Assembly (NCBI GenBank): GCA_013397695.1
Contig: VYZI01000207.1
Span: forward strand, 316,869 to 380,868
Direction: 5' to 3'
Source of the DNA: Centropus unirufus
Taxonomy: Eukaryota > Chordata > Aves > Cuculiformes > Centropidae
DNA length: 64,000 nucleotides
A program made the translations under genes and the position numbers. This document shows, in pieces, positions 41,170 through 53,866 of this stretch. Position 1 is the first letter of the stretch. Each line of letters opens with the position of its first letter. A model generated the notes under the pieces. The model was not told the DNA's origin. It worked only from the letters and a program-made list of their open reading frames with translations, and made no database searches.

Positions 41170-41498
41170 TTATTTCCAGTACTGAAGGAAGCTACAAGAA
41201 AGCTGGGGAAAGACTTTTTACAAGGATGTGTAATGATAGGAAGAGAGGGAACGGCTCCAAATTGGAGAGGGGAAGGTTTAGACCAGACATTAGGAACAAA
41301 TTCTTCATAAAGGGTGGCGAGGCACTGGCACAGGTTGCCCAGGGAAGCTATGGCTGCCCCATCCTTGGAGACATTCAAGGCCAGGCTGGATGGGGCTTTG
41401 AGCAACCTAATCCAGTGGGAGGTGTCCCCGCTTATGGCAGAGGGGTTGGAACTGGGTAATCTTTAAGCTCCCTTCCAACCCAAACCATTCTATGATTT
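41170..41498 (+). mobile_element. CR1 LINE 3' fragment
   Basis: This plus-strand copy starts at TTTCCAGTACTGAAGGAAGC. It contains CATTAGGAACAAATTCTTCA and GCACAGGTTGCCCAGGGAAG, and ends CCCTTCCAACCCAAACCATT plus CTATGATT. It is better preserved than the older copy just upstream and is probably a separate insertion. Confidence 0.92.
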
Positions 41499-41989
41499 CC
41501 TTCAAACCGCGGACTTCTAAGCCAGAATCCACAAGGATTCTGTCTGTCCATCACTGCCTACCTTTGTCTTCTTAGTTTTTGCAGAGGACTTGGAGTTTGT
41601 CCACGAGGGGAGTCCTCCAGCTTCTCAAGTGGCGTGTTGGATGCTGAGGCTTGTGTGGCCCTCAGGGTGGGTTTGGTAATGTGAAATCAGTGGAGCTGCA
41701 ATGGTGTAAGACACGAGTGAGACAGCAATGAGTCAACATGGAACTTCAAAGAGGTGATCGAGTTTTAAATTGGCTTTCTGTTCACACATCACCCTGACAA
41801 ATACACACTTTTGCTATTGAGTTTCAACTTTCCAGGGAGCAACAAGTACTGAAATAAAAAGCGACATCTGCTTGTGAAATAGGAGGAAATTCTTGTGTTG
41901 TCCTGCTGGTCCCATTGGGGTGGTCAGGCTCCCGTGCACTCCCTGTTCTGCCTCTGGAGAGGGATGGCTGGGGTGGAGGGTGCCTTGGT

Positions 41990-42172
41990 TTTGACGCCGA
42001 ACCTCGAATCCTGGCTTCAGTTTTGGGCCCCTTGCTACAAAAAAGACACTGAGGTCCTGGATTATGATCAGAGAAGGGAACGGAGCTGGTGAAGGGCCTG
42101 GAGAGCAAAGGTACAGGTACAGTTAGGCACAATGATCTCAGAGTTCTTGTCCAACCTGGTGATTCTATGACT
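41990..42172 (+). mobile_element. CR1 LINE copy with a large internal deletion
   Basis: Internal CR1 sequence (CTTCAGTTTTGGGCCCCTTG up to GGGCCTGGAGAGCAAAGG) joins directly to the terminal block (ACAGGTACAGTTAGGCACAA, then GTCCAACCTGGTGATTCTAT). About 350 bp of the usual 3' region are absent. The join lies at about 42110. Confidence 0.8.
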
Positions 42173-43727
42173 GGTTTGACCCAGTACAGCTTCCCTTATG
42201 TTACACACCTTCCTCTAGTTCTGATTCAGGTTGTGACAGGGGACTTGGGTAATGCCAACCAGGTAATAATCCCTTTGTCTGTTATAAAGGGAACAGCATT
42301 TGCTTCTTTGCTGCAAAAAGTGAGTATTTGTTGTGCCTTTGATCTCATAAAGTGCTCTGATATGGTGAGATCATCCTGAGGAAGCACTGACAGGTCTATC
42401 CTTGAATTTTGTTTTCCACTCAATGTAAAAGGAAGAAGAAAGAATGGAAATGCATGTGTACTCACTGTGATAAATGCATTCAGTCAGCAATTAGCTTGTT
42501 TTTCAGAGTTATTGTACAGGACTTATTGGTGAATGACTTCATTAGTAGTTTGTACTGGAAATTAATATGTCTGTTAGCTTTTCACTATGGGGCTGGTATT
42601 GCTTTCCAGATAAGTAATACTGCTGGCTCCCCTTTCCAAACTAATTTTCTTTATCAGCATATTTGCTTATGTGTCTTGATAATCCTTCCAGTTACTGCTT
42701 TAGAAGATGTGGGAAGGAGAGGAATGCTTGTTCCCTGAAGGTTGCTGTAAACCAGTTGTTGGTCATGTCGTACTCGTTGAATGAAATATTCCCATACGCC
42801 ATAAAACTGTATCTCAAAGAAAGTCTCGAGAAGTTAAAATAATGGCAAATATTCTGTAGACTAAGTCTTGCGAGGGCTAGATAGCCTGGCCTTGGTCCAG
42901 GGAGGCACTTAACAATGTGCTTAACTTTAAGCGCATTGAATATTCTTACTGGCATGAGTGAAAAAAAAATCAATGAGCCTACTCACGTGCTTAAAATAAG
43001 ACGTGTGCTTAAGTGTCTCTCTGGACCTCAGCCAGAGCGTTCAGCCCTCAAGATGGGCCGAGTTCTTAATTGTGGGCAAAAGCCAGTAGTGTTTCATTTT
43101 GCTTGTCCTGTGTGTTTCTGAAGAACTCATTGATATTGTCTGTGTTTATTTGACTTGGCCTCCATTTCCCCATCTAAGCCCTACCAACTCCAAAGCTCCG
43201 GGAGTGAAATAGATGTGCAACTTTGGGTTGTCAAACAGCTTGTCAGGGACAGTACTCAGAATGTATATATTGCCGTGGAGCAGGAACTGAACTTCAGGAA
43301 AGCTGGGAAAAGATGAGGTGAAGCGTGATTGTTTTCTTTGGTAGCCAAGGTTTTAATATAGAGAGAAAATGAAGAGGAGAGAAGAGAAGGGCTGGTGACA
43401 CATCACACCTTTTCAGTTAACATAGTTGCTTCTTAGGAAACATTAAAGAATGCAGACAGATGCATTAATAATCTGCTGGCAGCGGCTGAGGCCTTGGCAA
43501 GTGGGCTTTCCTACCTACTATTGATTTTTGTAATTCTCGGGCAGCAGTTTGCAAGAGGTAGCTTGATCCCTTACCCTCAAAATGGGCAACAAGAGGAGCT
43601 GTCACAGCCAAAATAATTTTCTCTTTCTAACCAGTCCCTCCTGTTTCCTCAACAGCATCTTTTACTGCTTAGATGACAATTTCCACTGCTGACAACTGTG
43701 AATGACAAAGTATGCTATGTTTAGAAA

Positions 43728-43997
43728 CATAGAATCACCAGATTGGAAAAGACCTTTGAGATCATTGAGTCCAACCGTTCCTGTCTGCCTCTGACCATAT
43801 CTTAAGCGCCTCATCTCCTCATCTTTTAAATACACCCAGGGATGGGGACTCCACTACCTCCCTGGGCAGCTGGACCAGTGCCTGAGGACCCTTTCAGTGA
43901 TGAATTTTTTCCTGATGTCCAATCTGAACCTGCCCTGGCACACCTTGAGGCCATTCCCCTTGTCCTATCACCGGTCACTTTGGAGAAGAAAGAACAC
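43728..43997 (-). mobile_element. CR1 LINE 3' fragment
   Basis: This minus-strand copy runs from ACATAGAATCACCAGATTGG to CGGTCACTTTGGAGAAGAA. It carries the complement of the ORF2 C-terminus (TCCTGATGTCCAATCTGAAC). Confidence 0.92.
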
Positions 43998-44120
43998 CAG
44001 GATTTAAACACCAAGAGTCTCCATGGGAAATGTGGGGATCAGACAGGTCTGTGCCCAGCTTGGGAAGAGTGGCACCCTGGTGCAGGAAGGTCCCACAGGC
44101 CCCTGTGAAGGTCTGCTACA

Positions 44121-44160
44121 TGGTCTTCCTGGAGCCTTCTCTTCTCCAGGCTGAACAAGG
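44121..44160 (-). mobile_element. CR1 LINE internal scrap
   Basis: The 40-bp block CTGGAGCCTTCTCTTCTCCA followed by GGCTGAACAAGG is the complement of the CR1 segment CCTTGTTCAGCCTGGAGAAG. It is probably either a remnant of the copy at 43728, separated by unrelated sequence, or an independent fragment. Confidence 0.6.
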
Positions 44161-44454
44161 CCACATTTGGCAATTTTTATCATTGCATGGGAAGAGTAGA
44201 CCAGCCTGGTGCTTTATGTCTACAGGTGCAGATCTTCCTTTTTTAAGCAGGAAGGTCTCCCATCTTCCCCACAGAGCAGTTTACAGCAGTTTCGGCTGGG
44301 AGATTTTTTTTTTCCAACCTATGAAAGTAAAGTTTCAAAGATGATAAAGACCTCTTGTGTGGTCAGTGGGTGACACAGCCATATCTGTTAGACTTGAGAA
44401 TGAAACCTGAATGTGCTTCAGTATGGGTTGGGTTTATGTGGTCCTGCGAGAAGC

Positions 44455-44515
44455 AGGGATTTGGACTAGATGATCCTTATGGGTCCCTTCCAAATTGACA
44501 TATTCTGATTCTCGG
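44455..44515 (+). mobile_element. CR1 LINE 3' end, short
   Basis: TTTGGACTAGATGATCCTTA followed by TGGGTCCCTTCCAAATTGAC and ATTCTGATTCT is the terminal block of the GATCCTTGTGGGTCCCTTCC subfamily. This is the same type as the nested copy at 16479. Confidence 0.75.
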
Positions 44516-46208
44516 TCCAGGAGTGCAAAATAACCCACCACAAGGCTACAGAGCTCTTTGTTGGCACCAGCTGTGCTTGTAGAACCCAGCCCTCAAGCGC
44601 TGTAAATCCGGGACATTACTGGTCAGCACATGTAAATGCAGTTGAGCTATGGTCATCTAGAAGAAATCTTTGCTGTCAACTCTTATGTGTCGAAGGAAAT
44701 GGCGTTTTGAGGTTCAAGTTTAAAAGTAGTATTCAGGTTCAGGAATAGCCAAAGATCTTTTAAACAGTGAAATGATGTGCACTGAAGATGTCGGAGCCAG
44801 AATTAGCACTGGAGGAGTGAATGGAAAGTGGGATTTTATAGCCATTTTGCTTTCAACTGGTTTTCCCTTAGCTTCTCTAAAATCTTCTCTCCAGCTCAAG
44901 CCTAGGTCTGAGCCCATCTGTTCACAGGTGTCTTCAATGTGACAGGGCCTTCTGCCACCTAGTGTTAATGCAGGCTCTCTCAGCAGGGTGCCATGAGGTA
45001 ACTTATTAAGTGTCATTATTTATTAATAAGCCCCTCTCAATCGCTCGCAACTCTCTGTGAACGCTTAAAAAAGCAATTCCTGCACCAGAGGGTTTCAGTA
45101 TCAATCCAACAGCCTGCACAGCTTCTTGGGGTGATGTGTTTATTGAGGATGCCGTTTGCAAGGTGGGTCAAGCTGTTATATAAATAATCCGTGGAGAATT
45201 TCAGTGATTGTGAATGTCTCTCCTCTGTAACAACTCTGTTAGCACTTCTCTCCCTCAGGTGAAACTATGGGATTCGGCCAAACTCAGGGCACTTCTGCTT
45301 CGAAATCTGTGCTCCCTCTGGATCAGGAAATTGTGTTAGACCGAAAGCAGCAGAGAACAAAAATTAGTTAAACAGAAATTAGATAAAATAAAGAGTGATA
45401 TTCCATTTAGACACTTAATCCATTGTCTCTGTGAAATGAAAATTCCCCATCATCACTGGTTTTCCCCTCTAGAGATTCCACCAGGGCACAACTGAGGACA
45501 ATGAAATCCAGAGAATTGCACCCAGATTTCACAATAGCAATGTCAAAACTATTAAAACAGAAAAATAGGCTTTCTAATACTTTATTAAGCCAAATAATAA
45601 TGACTCCTACCATATGTTGACAGAAAGGAGGAAACTGCTTCGGTCTGAAGGACTGTGGGTTTTTCCTGTGGGTCCTTCCCCTAAGAAAATACTTAGTAGA
45701 GAACAGAGTAACCCTTTCCCCTTCTCCCCCCACCTCTGCGAGCCATCTTTGCTCCGGGATGCAGAGGGGGGCTGAGCAGCTCCTTCACAGGTTGATGTCT
45801 GGGAGCTTGGCCAAAAGGCTGTGCATGGCCTGGGCAGATTCTTAGCCCAGCCATGGCTTGGTGATGCCCTCGCTCCGAGTTCCCACCCTCCCCTCTTTTC
45901 TCCCTCCCACCTCTTCCAGGCCTTCCTGAGGAGCAAATGCCAGCATGGCTGCAAGCTGTAAACTTGATCCTCACCGTCGGACAGAAATGCTGACCTGGTC
46001 AGCAGGAACCAGGACCCAAAGAAGTGGAGGGTCTAATGCATCCGAGCATTAGTCAGCTGTGATACCAGGCGAGCTGGTTTTTCACCTTCTTTTGACCTCA
46101 ACAGCTTCATCTTCTTCAAAAAGCATCCTTCAAACTGCAGTCTCTTTCCTTTCAACAATTAAGCTTTTCAAACACAGCTTAAAGAAAATAACTTTGGGTT
46201 CTTGTTAT

Positions 46209-46277
46209 CTCAAATTAATCACTCTGAGCACAGAGTAAGTAAAAAACTTGCTCTGTGCTCGGAGTGATTAATTTGAG
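46209..46277 (+). other. Near-perfect 32-bp inverted repeat (hairpin), 5-nt loop
   Basis: The left arm is 46209-46240, the loop AAAAA is 46241-46245, and the right arm is 46246-46277. I paired the arms base by base. Thirty pairs are Watson-Crick. The two exceptions are T-G contacts, which are G-U wobbles in plus-strand RNA and A-C mismatches in minus-strand RNA. It lies in the last MNAT1 intron and would be transcribed in the plus sense with it. It has no resemblance to the CR1 copies. It could be a small-RNA hairpin precursor, the end product of a template-switch mutation, or a small inverted-repeat element. Confidence 0.95.
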
Positions 46278-48379
46278 CCAATTCCTAGGATTGGTGGCTT
46301 ACTTAGCTGATCAGTATCAGGCTAAAAACCCTCTAGAAATTTAGTTTCTGAGTTTTCTTAAACGGGAATTTCCGTGTGACAGGAATTCATTGCTGCTCTG
46401 TCAGAGCAGAGGATGCTGTGTCACAGTGAAAACAGAACAGACCGATGAACCAGGGGAGGCTGTTTCCAAAGCTGAGGTTTTGTACAGCCTTTTCTTCATT
46501 CAGATGATGTTTTTTTCCATCAGAAGTGATTTGAGGGCAAAGCCTGTGGCTGTGGTAAATGCATTTCTGGTGTTATTTTCCTGCTCTCAGTCCTTTATGC
46601 TGCCAGGAGGGGGGTGATGTTTCTTACCCCTTAGGCCCAGCCTCATTGTTCTTGCTGAGATCCGTGCCCTGCAGGGACAGGTAGAGCGAGGAGGCAACCT
46701 AGGGGAGGGCACTGAGGGGTGAAGGAGGCTGTTGACCTCCATTAATTGCAACCTGTACCTGATACCTGAGTCACCCAGGGGCTCTGTCCTCCCCTGCTGG
46801 GACTGAAATACAGTCCTTCAATGTGAAAAAACCCTAAAACAGTGCCAGCCAGTCTGTTTTCCAGCCTCGGGCCCAAAGTCAAGGTCCTTACCTGAGCTTC
46901 TGGGACAAAAATACTTCCCCTCTTGATTGTGATGGGCTGCCGTGTCCTCTGCAGTTGTGGTACAACCACGCTGACCTCGTGGTCTGTCACCACAGGGCTG
47001 TGCATCAAACAGAATGGATTGAAAAAGGGGGGGAAAAGCTCCCTGTGCATCTCCATCCTCTTTCTGTAGATGTTCTTGACTGAGCGCTCTGTTCAGAAGG
47101 GCCTCCGCGTGCTTCCCAGCTGTATAATTTACATGGAAGCTGGTCCAGGAGGAATCTTCTTCATGTAACCTGCTCAAAGCCCCAGTTCATCAATACGGAT
47201 CGTTTGCCGTCTGCTGGGGGATTTATGGCACATGGTGGCGTGGGCGGAAGTCAGGAAAGAATTTTTTTCACTAAAAGAGGAATTTGTGTGCCCAAAAGAA
47301 CTGTTTTAGAGTAAAAGTTGCATTCGCCCTTTTTTTCCCTGTAGAAGAGATGCTGTCTTCCCAGATTTGAACCCAGGGAAACATTCCCCTCGCTGTGGGG
47401 AAGGGCACGGTGACGGTTTTAGGAATGAACTTGTCCTGTCCTTAAGAAAAAAGCCTCTGAAATCAGTCCTGACTCAGGCTGTGAGTTACTGAGCCGCGGT
47501 TAACTTCCTCAGAGCAAATCTAATTTAAACATTTCCACCTTCTTCTGGTGACCCTTGTCCTGAACGTAGCGTGTGACAGGAAGAGTGGAGCTGGAGGACA
47601 GGGGAAAGATGAAGAATTTGAAGATCAAGCCATGCCAAAACATTTCCACAATGGAGAGCTACTTTGCAGTTACAGGGATGATGGCTTAATGGTCTTTTTA
47701 GCCATTGGAAAGAAATAAACCAGGAGATCATAGCTGAGAGAAGGCCCTTGGCGTTCAATGACATTCTTCTCAGGGTCAAGTACGAGTGGAGCCTGATTTA
47801 GTCATAGACCAAATGTAGCTGCAGCTCTGCAGTCCTCTGAAGTGTAATCTATCCTGGTCATGCCGAGCGAGCGCTTTGCGGGATTCCAGCTAGGACTGCA
47901 GTGTCCTTGTTACACGCCGAGGCTGCTCAAGGGTGTTAAAGTGCTTACTTGCAGTTGTTGGAGCAGTTTCTGCGATGGGCGATTGATTTACTGTATCTGG
48001 AAGTTCAGACCTGGAAACCTGAGTGAGGGAGAGAACGCCTTCGGCGCGGCGGCGAGGCCGGGTGTTGAGAGGACAGACAGCTGGCGGGTGACCTCGGGGA
48101 GATGACAAATGGGGGACCAGGTGCCCCCACTCATCCCAGAGCGCTTCCAAGCCCCCGGCCTGTGGAGGCGCGGGTTACGGAAGTCGCTGAAGGAAGGCTT
48201 GCTGTGAGCAAGGTTTCTAGAAATAAACATTAACCTTTTGTTAGCGGCGAAGGATGTGGGGATAAGGAAGGCAAGCAGCTATTTGGAAAAGAGCTTAAGG
48301 AGAAATCCTTTCAGTTTGGATGAAAAAAAAAAAGAGGAATCCAAATGGTAGTGGTTTCACATACTTTAGAGATGGTGTC

Positions 48380-48775
48380 AGGAACACCAGCAGGAACATG
48401 AACATGAGCCAGCAGTCACCCAGGTGGCCAAGAAGGCCAATGGCATCTTGGCCTGTATCTGAAACAGCATGGCCAGCAGGGCCAGGGCGGTGATTCTGCC
48501 CCTGCACTTGGCACTGATGAGGCTGCACCTCAAATCCTGGGTTGAGTTTTGGGCCCCTCACTACCAGAAGGACCCTAAGGGGCTGGAGCGCTTCCAGAGA
48601 AGTGCAACAAAGCTAGGGAAGGGGCTGGAGAACAAAGGTTGTGAGGAGCAGCGGGGGGAGCTGGGGTTGTACAGCCTGGAGAAGAGGAGGCTGAGGGGGG
48701 ACCTCATCACTGCCTCCAACTGCCTGAAAGGTGGTTGGAGAGAGGTGGGTGCTGATCTCTTCTCCCAGCTGACAA
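48380..48775 (+). mobile_element. CR1 LINE fragment lacking its 3' end
   Basis: This plus-strand copy shows ATGAGCCAGCAGTCACCCAG, GGCCAGCAGGGCCAGGGCGG and CAGCCTGGAGAAGAGGAGGC. It stops after CTTCTCCCAGCTGACAACA. The final 150 bp and the tail are missing, which points to a deletion after insertion. Confidence 0.9.
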
Positions 48776-49626
48776 CACCTAGCAAAGCTTCTTCCCAGTT
48801 TAATCCCTAGGGCTGTTTTAATGAAGAGCAGCAATGAACTCGGCTCATTTTATAAGCAAATCCTGCGTTGGCTGCGTGGACTGGCTCTGGGGTAGAACTG
48901 GTTCAAACAGAACCAGTTGCTTGGAGGAACTGTTTTTACCTGCTGGAGGGGCAGCAGAATAAGCCAGGCCACGCATTCCTCAGTGGAAAACAGGCCAGAG
49001 AACTCCAGTTTCTTGTGTGCTGCTCCAATCTGATAAGAGCCAGTCTCCGCAGGGATTTGCTGAACGCATCGATGGCTCATCCAAGAGGCTTGGTAAATCT
49101 CATGGAAATACTGGAAGGGTCAGGAATGCGGTGGTTGCTGCTGCCTTACTGAATGCTTGACACAGGTTTCCAGGCTGGAGGATCCTTCTCCAGTCTTGCA
49201 GCCACTATTTGTTCTTTAGATGCTGAATCTGGAAAGCTTCCCAGGTCTTATGTCTGCCCCATTCTGCCTTGGATGCTGCGGGGGATCAGATGAGCAGTAA
49301 ATCTGTGCTAGGGAACAGAATCACGTTATCTTTTTTCTTCTGTCAAACAACTTGGGAATGATTTTTCTTTTCTTCACCCTCATAAAATACCTCAGAGGTC
49401 AAACCTGATAGAATCTCTGTGCCAAATACACGGCATTTCGTGTGCACCTCCCATAACGTCTCTGCAGAAACATTGGTGGGACTGGGTTTCTCTGGTGTGG
49501 AGGGCGCAGACTGTGGGAATAACCCCAAGCACTGATGCTTTCAGTTGGGTGGGTGAAGCTCTGTGGGGCTTTTTGCTGTTGGCTGGGTGGGCTTTCATAG
49601 CCTGGTTTGGTTGTGCTGCTTCTCGT

Positions 49627-50095
49627 AGAGTGGTTTGGATTGGGACCTTAGAGCCCATCCAGTTCCACCCCCCCCAGCCATTGGCAGGGACACTTCCCAC
49701 CACACCAGGCTGCTCAAGGCCCATCCAACCTGGCCTTGATCACCTTGAGGGATGGGGCATCCATGACTTCCCTGGACAACCTGTGACAAGGCCTCACCAC
49801 CCTCAGTGTGATTAATTTCTTCCTAATGTCTGATCTAAATCTCCCCCCTCTCCAATTTGTAGCAATTCCCCTCATCCTATCGCTGCACACCCTTCTAAAA
49901 AGTCCATTCCCAGCTTTCTTGTAGGTCCTTCAGATACCGTAGGGCCACTCCGAGGTCTTCTTAAAGCCTTCTCTTCTCCAGGCTGAACAGCCCCAACTCT
50001 CTCAGCCTGTCCTCATAGCAGAGGGGCTCCAGCCCTTGGATCATCTCTGTTGCCTCCTCTGCACCTGTTCTAACAGTTCCACATCTTCTCATGTT
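49627..50095 (-). mobile_element. CR1 LINE 3' fragment, long
   Basis: This minus-strand copy of about 470 bp has the complement of its 3' end at AGAGTGGTTTGGATTGGGAC. It runs on through CATCCAACCTGGCCTTGATC and CTTCTCTTCTCCAGGCTGAA to TTGCCTCCTCTGCACCTGTT. The ATTCTATG tail itself is lost. Confidence 0.93.
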
Positions 50096-51084
50096 GAGGA
50101 TTCTGGAAACCGACAAAGGACTTCACCCTCTCTGATTGTTTCTGAAGTCTTCCCTGAATTTCTCTGTAAGGAGACCACCCCATCAAGCCGTGAGGAGCCA
50201 TTTCCCAGTGGCCTTGGGTATTTCTGTCCAACGAGCTGGTGTTGGGTCCCCATAGCAATGCCAAGTGGTGCTGAGGAAGCCCTGGCAGCAGGTGGGATCG
50301 TACCTGCTGCTGCACTGAACACCACTGCTTGCCTCTCTAGTGCTCCCTGAGGAAGTGACGGTGACACAGCCTTCGGAAAAGAGAAAATGTGAAGGAACCT
50401 CACCCCCAGGAACAACCAGCCTGATTCCGAGCCCCTGCCACAAGTGTGAATTATTTCTCTTTCCTTGAAAACAGGAGGCTTCTTTTTTCTCTCACATGGT
50501 GATGAGAAATAAGAGGTCAGGAATGAGCCCCCTGAAGGCCCAGCAAGAACAAAATAGGACGTGTTTTAACTGATGTAAAAGGTTAACAGGGAAGATCAAC
50601 ATCCAATGGCTGCGGTGAAGGGAATGTGGGTTGGTTTGGGCAGAGCCTGGAGCAGTGCGTAGGGATCACAGTGACTGGGAAGTGTGAAACCGTGGGGCTC
50701 AGAACACGCAGCCCTTCAGCCCTGTGCAGAAATAGTGCAGGGTTCTTTGAACTGCAGGGCTTGGTCTGCCCTTAGAAAAAACAAGTTTCAGTGAAAAACC
50801 CTGCACCAGAAAAAGCAAACCTCTCTTTCCTGGTTTCTGCTTATAAGATTTACAGGTACTTAAAATAAACCTATGAAAAACAGACCCAGTGTGCTGGAAT
50901 TTGCTAACTAGGGAGAGCAATTACCTCCAGGTCCCAGCGCCTGACGGAGCTCGGCTTTTTGGAAATCAGACTTGGCAGGCGCCCCTTCCTGCTGCTGTTG
51001 TAAAGGTGTGCGTGAAAAGATGTGCTGACCTCTGCCAGAAACCCCAGGAATCCAGTGCAGAGAGGTGCTCCTGCGAAGGGCACG

Positions 51085-51541
51085 CCTGGATGGAGACGCT
51101 GGAGCACATCCAGAGAAGGGAAAGGAGCTGGGAAGGGGCTGGAGCCACAGGGGTTATGAGGAGTGGCTGAGGGAGCTGGGGTTGTTTAGCCTGGAGAGGA
51201 GGAGTCTGAGGGGAGACCTCATCCCTGTCTCCAAATGCCTGAAAGGAGGGCGTGGAGAGCTGGGTACTGGTCTCCTTTCCCAAGTGACAGGCGATGGGAT
51301 GAGGAGGAACGGCCTCAGGCTGCACCAGGGCAGGTCAGATTGAACATTAGGAATAAATTCTTCACCGAAAGGGTCATCAGGCCCTGTTACGGCTGCCAGG
51401 GAGGTGGTGGAGTCCCCATCCCTGGAGATCTTTAAAAGAGGGCCTGATAAGATGCTTAGGTATATGGTTTAATAGTGGATGGGTACGTTTGGACTCTGAT
51501 CTCAGAGGTCTTTTCCAACCTGGTGTTTCTATGATTCTATG
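51085..51541 (+). mobile_element. CR1 LINE 3' fragment, well preserved
   Basis: This plus-strand copy of about 455 bp contains GCTGGAGCACATCCAGAGAA and GTTTAGCCTGGAGAGGAGGA. It also contains GACCTCATCCCTGTCTCCAA and the end GTCTTTTCCAACCTGGTGTT plus CTATGATTCTATGG. It belongs to the same subfamily as the copy at 10186. Confidence 0.95.
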
Positions 51542-52349
51542 GATTCAGGTGGCACCGATGGGGACTGGTGTGGAAAAGCTGGTGCAACATTCACTTCTCA
51601 TCGTGTGGCTCCAGCGTGGCAGATTTCTTTGCGTTTTGCTGGTGAACCACAGTAAATAAACAGTTTGAGAGCCAGAGGTTTAGATACTCAACAAAGAAAT
51701 GAAGCCCTCACATTGGAGCCGGCAGTGCATTTGGCTTTCTCCATGGGATTGAGGAGAACTGATGGATGTGGTTGTAGTAAAGGTTGACCTGAGTCTCTTT
51801 GGTTGATGATGTGCTGCTTCAGAGATCCCACACCAACCTACCCTGACTGCTACCACAATCTTATGAAGCCCTGACTTCAGGTGACCTAAAAATGGGAAAC
51901 AATAGACTCTGCCTCCCTCCCTCTAGTGATAAGGAATAAATGATAAGAACAATAACGAAAGACACACAACCAACCTTTGTTAATAGAGAAGTGTAAAATA
52001 ATCCCATTTGCTCCAGACTCTTCCATGCATGAGAGGCAAATGGAGTGAAATAAACCAGATGGGAGTAAAACCTGAGGTGGGAATTGATTTTTATAAGACT
52101 TTGGTTTGGAGGAGGGTGTAGTTTGACATCAATGCTTCCAAGGAAATTACCTGTGGCTGTCAGGATCCCTTCATCCTTCCTGGCTGGGGAAGGGAGCTCC
52201 TGTCTCGCATAGCAGTTGTAAAAGGGCTTTGGGAAGGATATTTTCCTCCTAAAATATCACAGGACAAGTAACAAGAATGTTTAAAAAGTAACTAAAAGAT
52301 CTGTTAAATTCCTTCTCCCACAAAACAGGCTCTCTGAGCTCCTCTCATG

Positions 52350-52975
52350 AGCTTCACCTGGGCCAAGTGTAAGGTCCTACACCTGGGTCAGGGCAATCCA
52401 TGGTTTCTATACAGGATGGGGGATGATGTGACTGAGAAGCTCTGAGGAGGACTTGGGGTGCTGGTGGGTGAGGAGCTCAACATGAGCCGGCAATGCAGGC
52501 TCACAGCCCAGAAACCAACAGTGTCCTGGGCTGCATCCAAAGCAGCGTGGCCAGCAGGGCCAGGGAGGGGATCCTGCCCCTCTATCCTCTCTTGTGAGAC
52601 CCCACCTAGAGCACTGTGTCCACTTCTGGAATCCCCAGCATAAGAACGATCTGGAACTTTTGGAATGGGTCCCGGGGAGGCCATAAAGATGATCGGAGGG
52701 CTGGAGCACCTCTGCTGCGAGGACAGGCTGAGTGAGTTGGGGTTGTTCAGCCTGGAGAAGGGAAGACTCCGGGGAGAACTTAGAGCAGCTTCCAGTACCT
52801 GAAGGGGCTACGGGAAAGCTGGGGAGGGTCTTTTTATGAAGGAGTGCAGGGATAGGATGAGGGTAGTGGCCTTAAATAGGAAGGGGGAAGATTTACATTA
52901 GACATCGGGAAGAAATTCTTCCCGATGAGGGTGGGGAGGCGCTGGCCCAGGTTGCCCAGAAAAGTTGCGGATCCC
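52350..52975 (+). mobile_element. CR1 LINE fragment, long, 3' end lost
   Basis: This plus-strand copy of about 625 bp starts in TGGGCCAAGTGTAAGGTCCT. It includes AACATGAGCCGGCAATGCAG and GCTGCATCCAAAGCAGCGTG. It ends in GCCCAGGTTGCCCAGAAAAG just short of the terminal block. It is one of the two most 5'-extended copies here. Confidence 0.93.
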
Positions 52976-53572
52976 TTAACTTCTACCTCTCCCCAGCATT
53001 CGCTCAGAAATGTTTCTCGTGTCTGTGCATTGTGGTTATGAGGTGCAAGAAATACAGTTTCAAAACTATAATTAATCATTCCTAAGTAACTTCTTTTTCC
53101 ACACATTTATGGCATCAATGGCTATGACTGTTTATTATGTCTTACCTATAAAATCTGACCTGTTTTATATACTCTTTATGGAAACAGCGTACAGTCATAA
53201 ATTAAAAGATGCAACTGTTTTGGATATTTTACTGGTGGTCCCTGTATTTTCCTGCCAAAAGCGCAGCTGGTTTAGGTTTCTCAGGATAACATTATAAAAG
53301 TCTGTATGCCTTTTGCAAGTTTGTGCTTGAATTGCCAAGCCAGAGGTGGAATGACTCAACCTTCCCAGGAGCAACGTGTACCAGGGGATGAATTGGAAGG
53401 GCCAGCTGAAGCCCAGTGGCTTCAATGGCCACTGTGAAGAGTGGTTCTCATTTAGGGCATTTTGTGTGTGGTTCACAAGAATCTTTGTGCTGACTGCGCT
53501 GGGCTACAGCCCGTGTCTGTCTGACTTTGATGGGGTTTGGGTGCAAAACTCGCTGAGAATCTGGGCTTGTGT

Positions 53573-53866
53573 AGAATTGTGGAGTGGTTTGGGTTGGAAG
53601 GAACCTTAAAGATCATCCAGTTCCAAGCCCCCTGCCGTGGGTAGGGACACCTTCCACAGGATGAGGTTGCTCCAAGCCCCATCCCACCTGGCCTTGAACA
53701 CCTCCAGGGATGGGGCATCCACAGCCTCCCTGGGCAACCTATGCCACTGCTTCAGCACTCTCATCGGGAATAATTTCTCCCTGCTTTCTGATCTAAATCT
53801 TCTCCTCTCCAATCTGTAGCCATTCTGCCTTGTCCTGTCACTCCATGCCCTGGTGAATCTCTCTGT
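53573..53866 (-). mobile_element. CR1 LINE 3' fragment
   Basis: This minus-strand copy runs from TAGAATTGTGGAGTGGTTTG through ACCTGGCCTTGAACACCTCC to about TGGTGAATCTCTCT. It lies about 590 bp upstream of the last MNAT1 exon. Confidence 0.93.
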
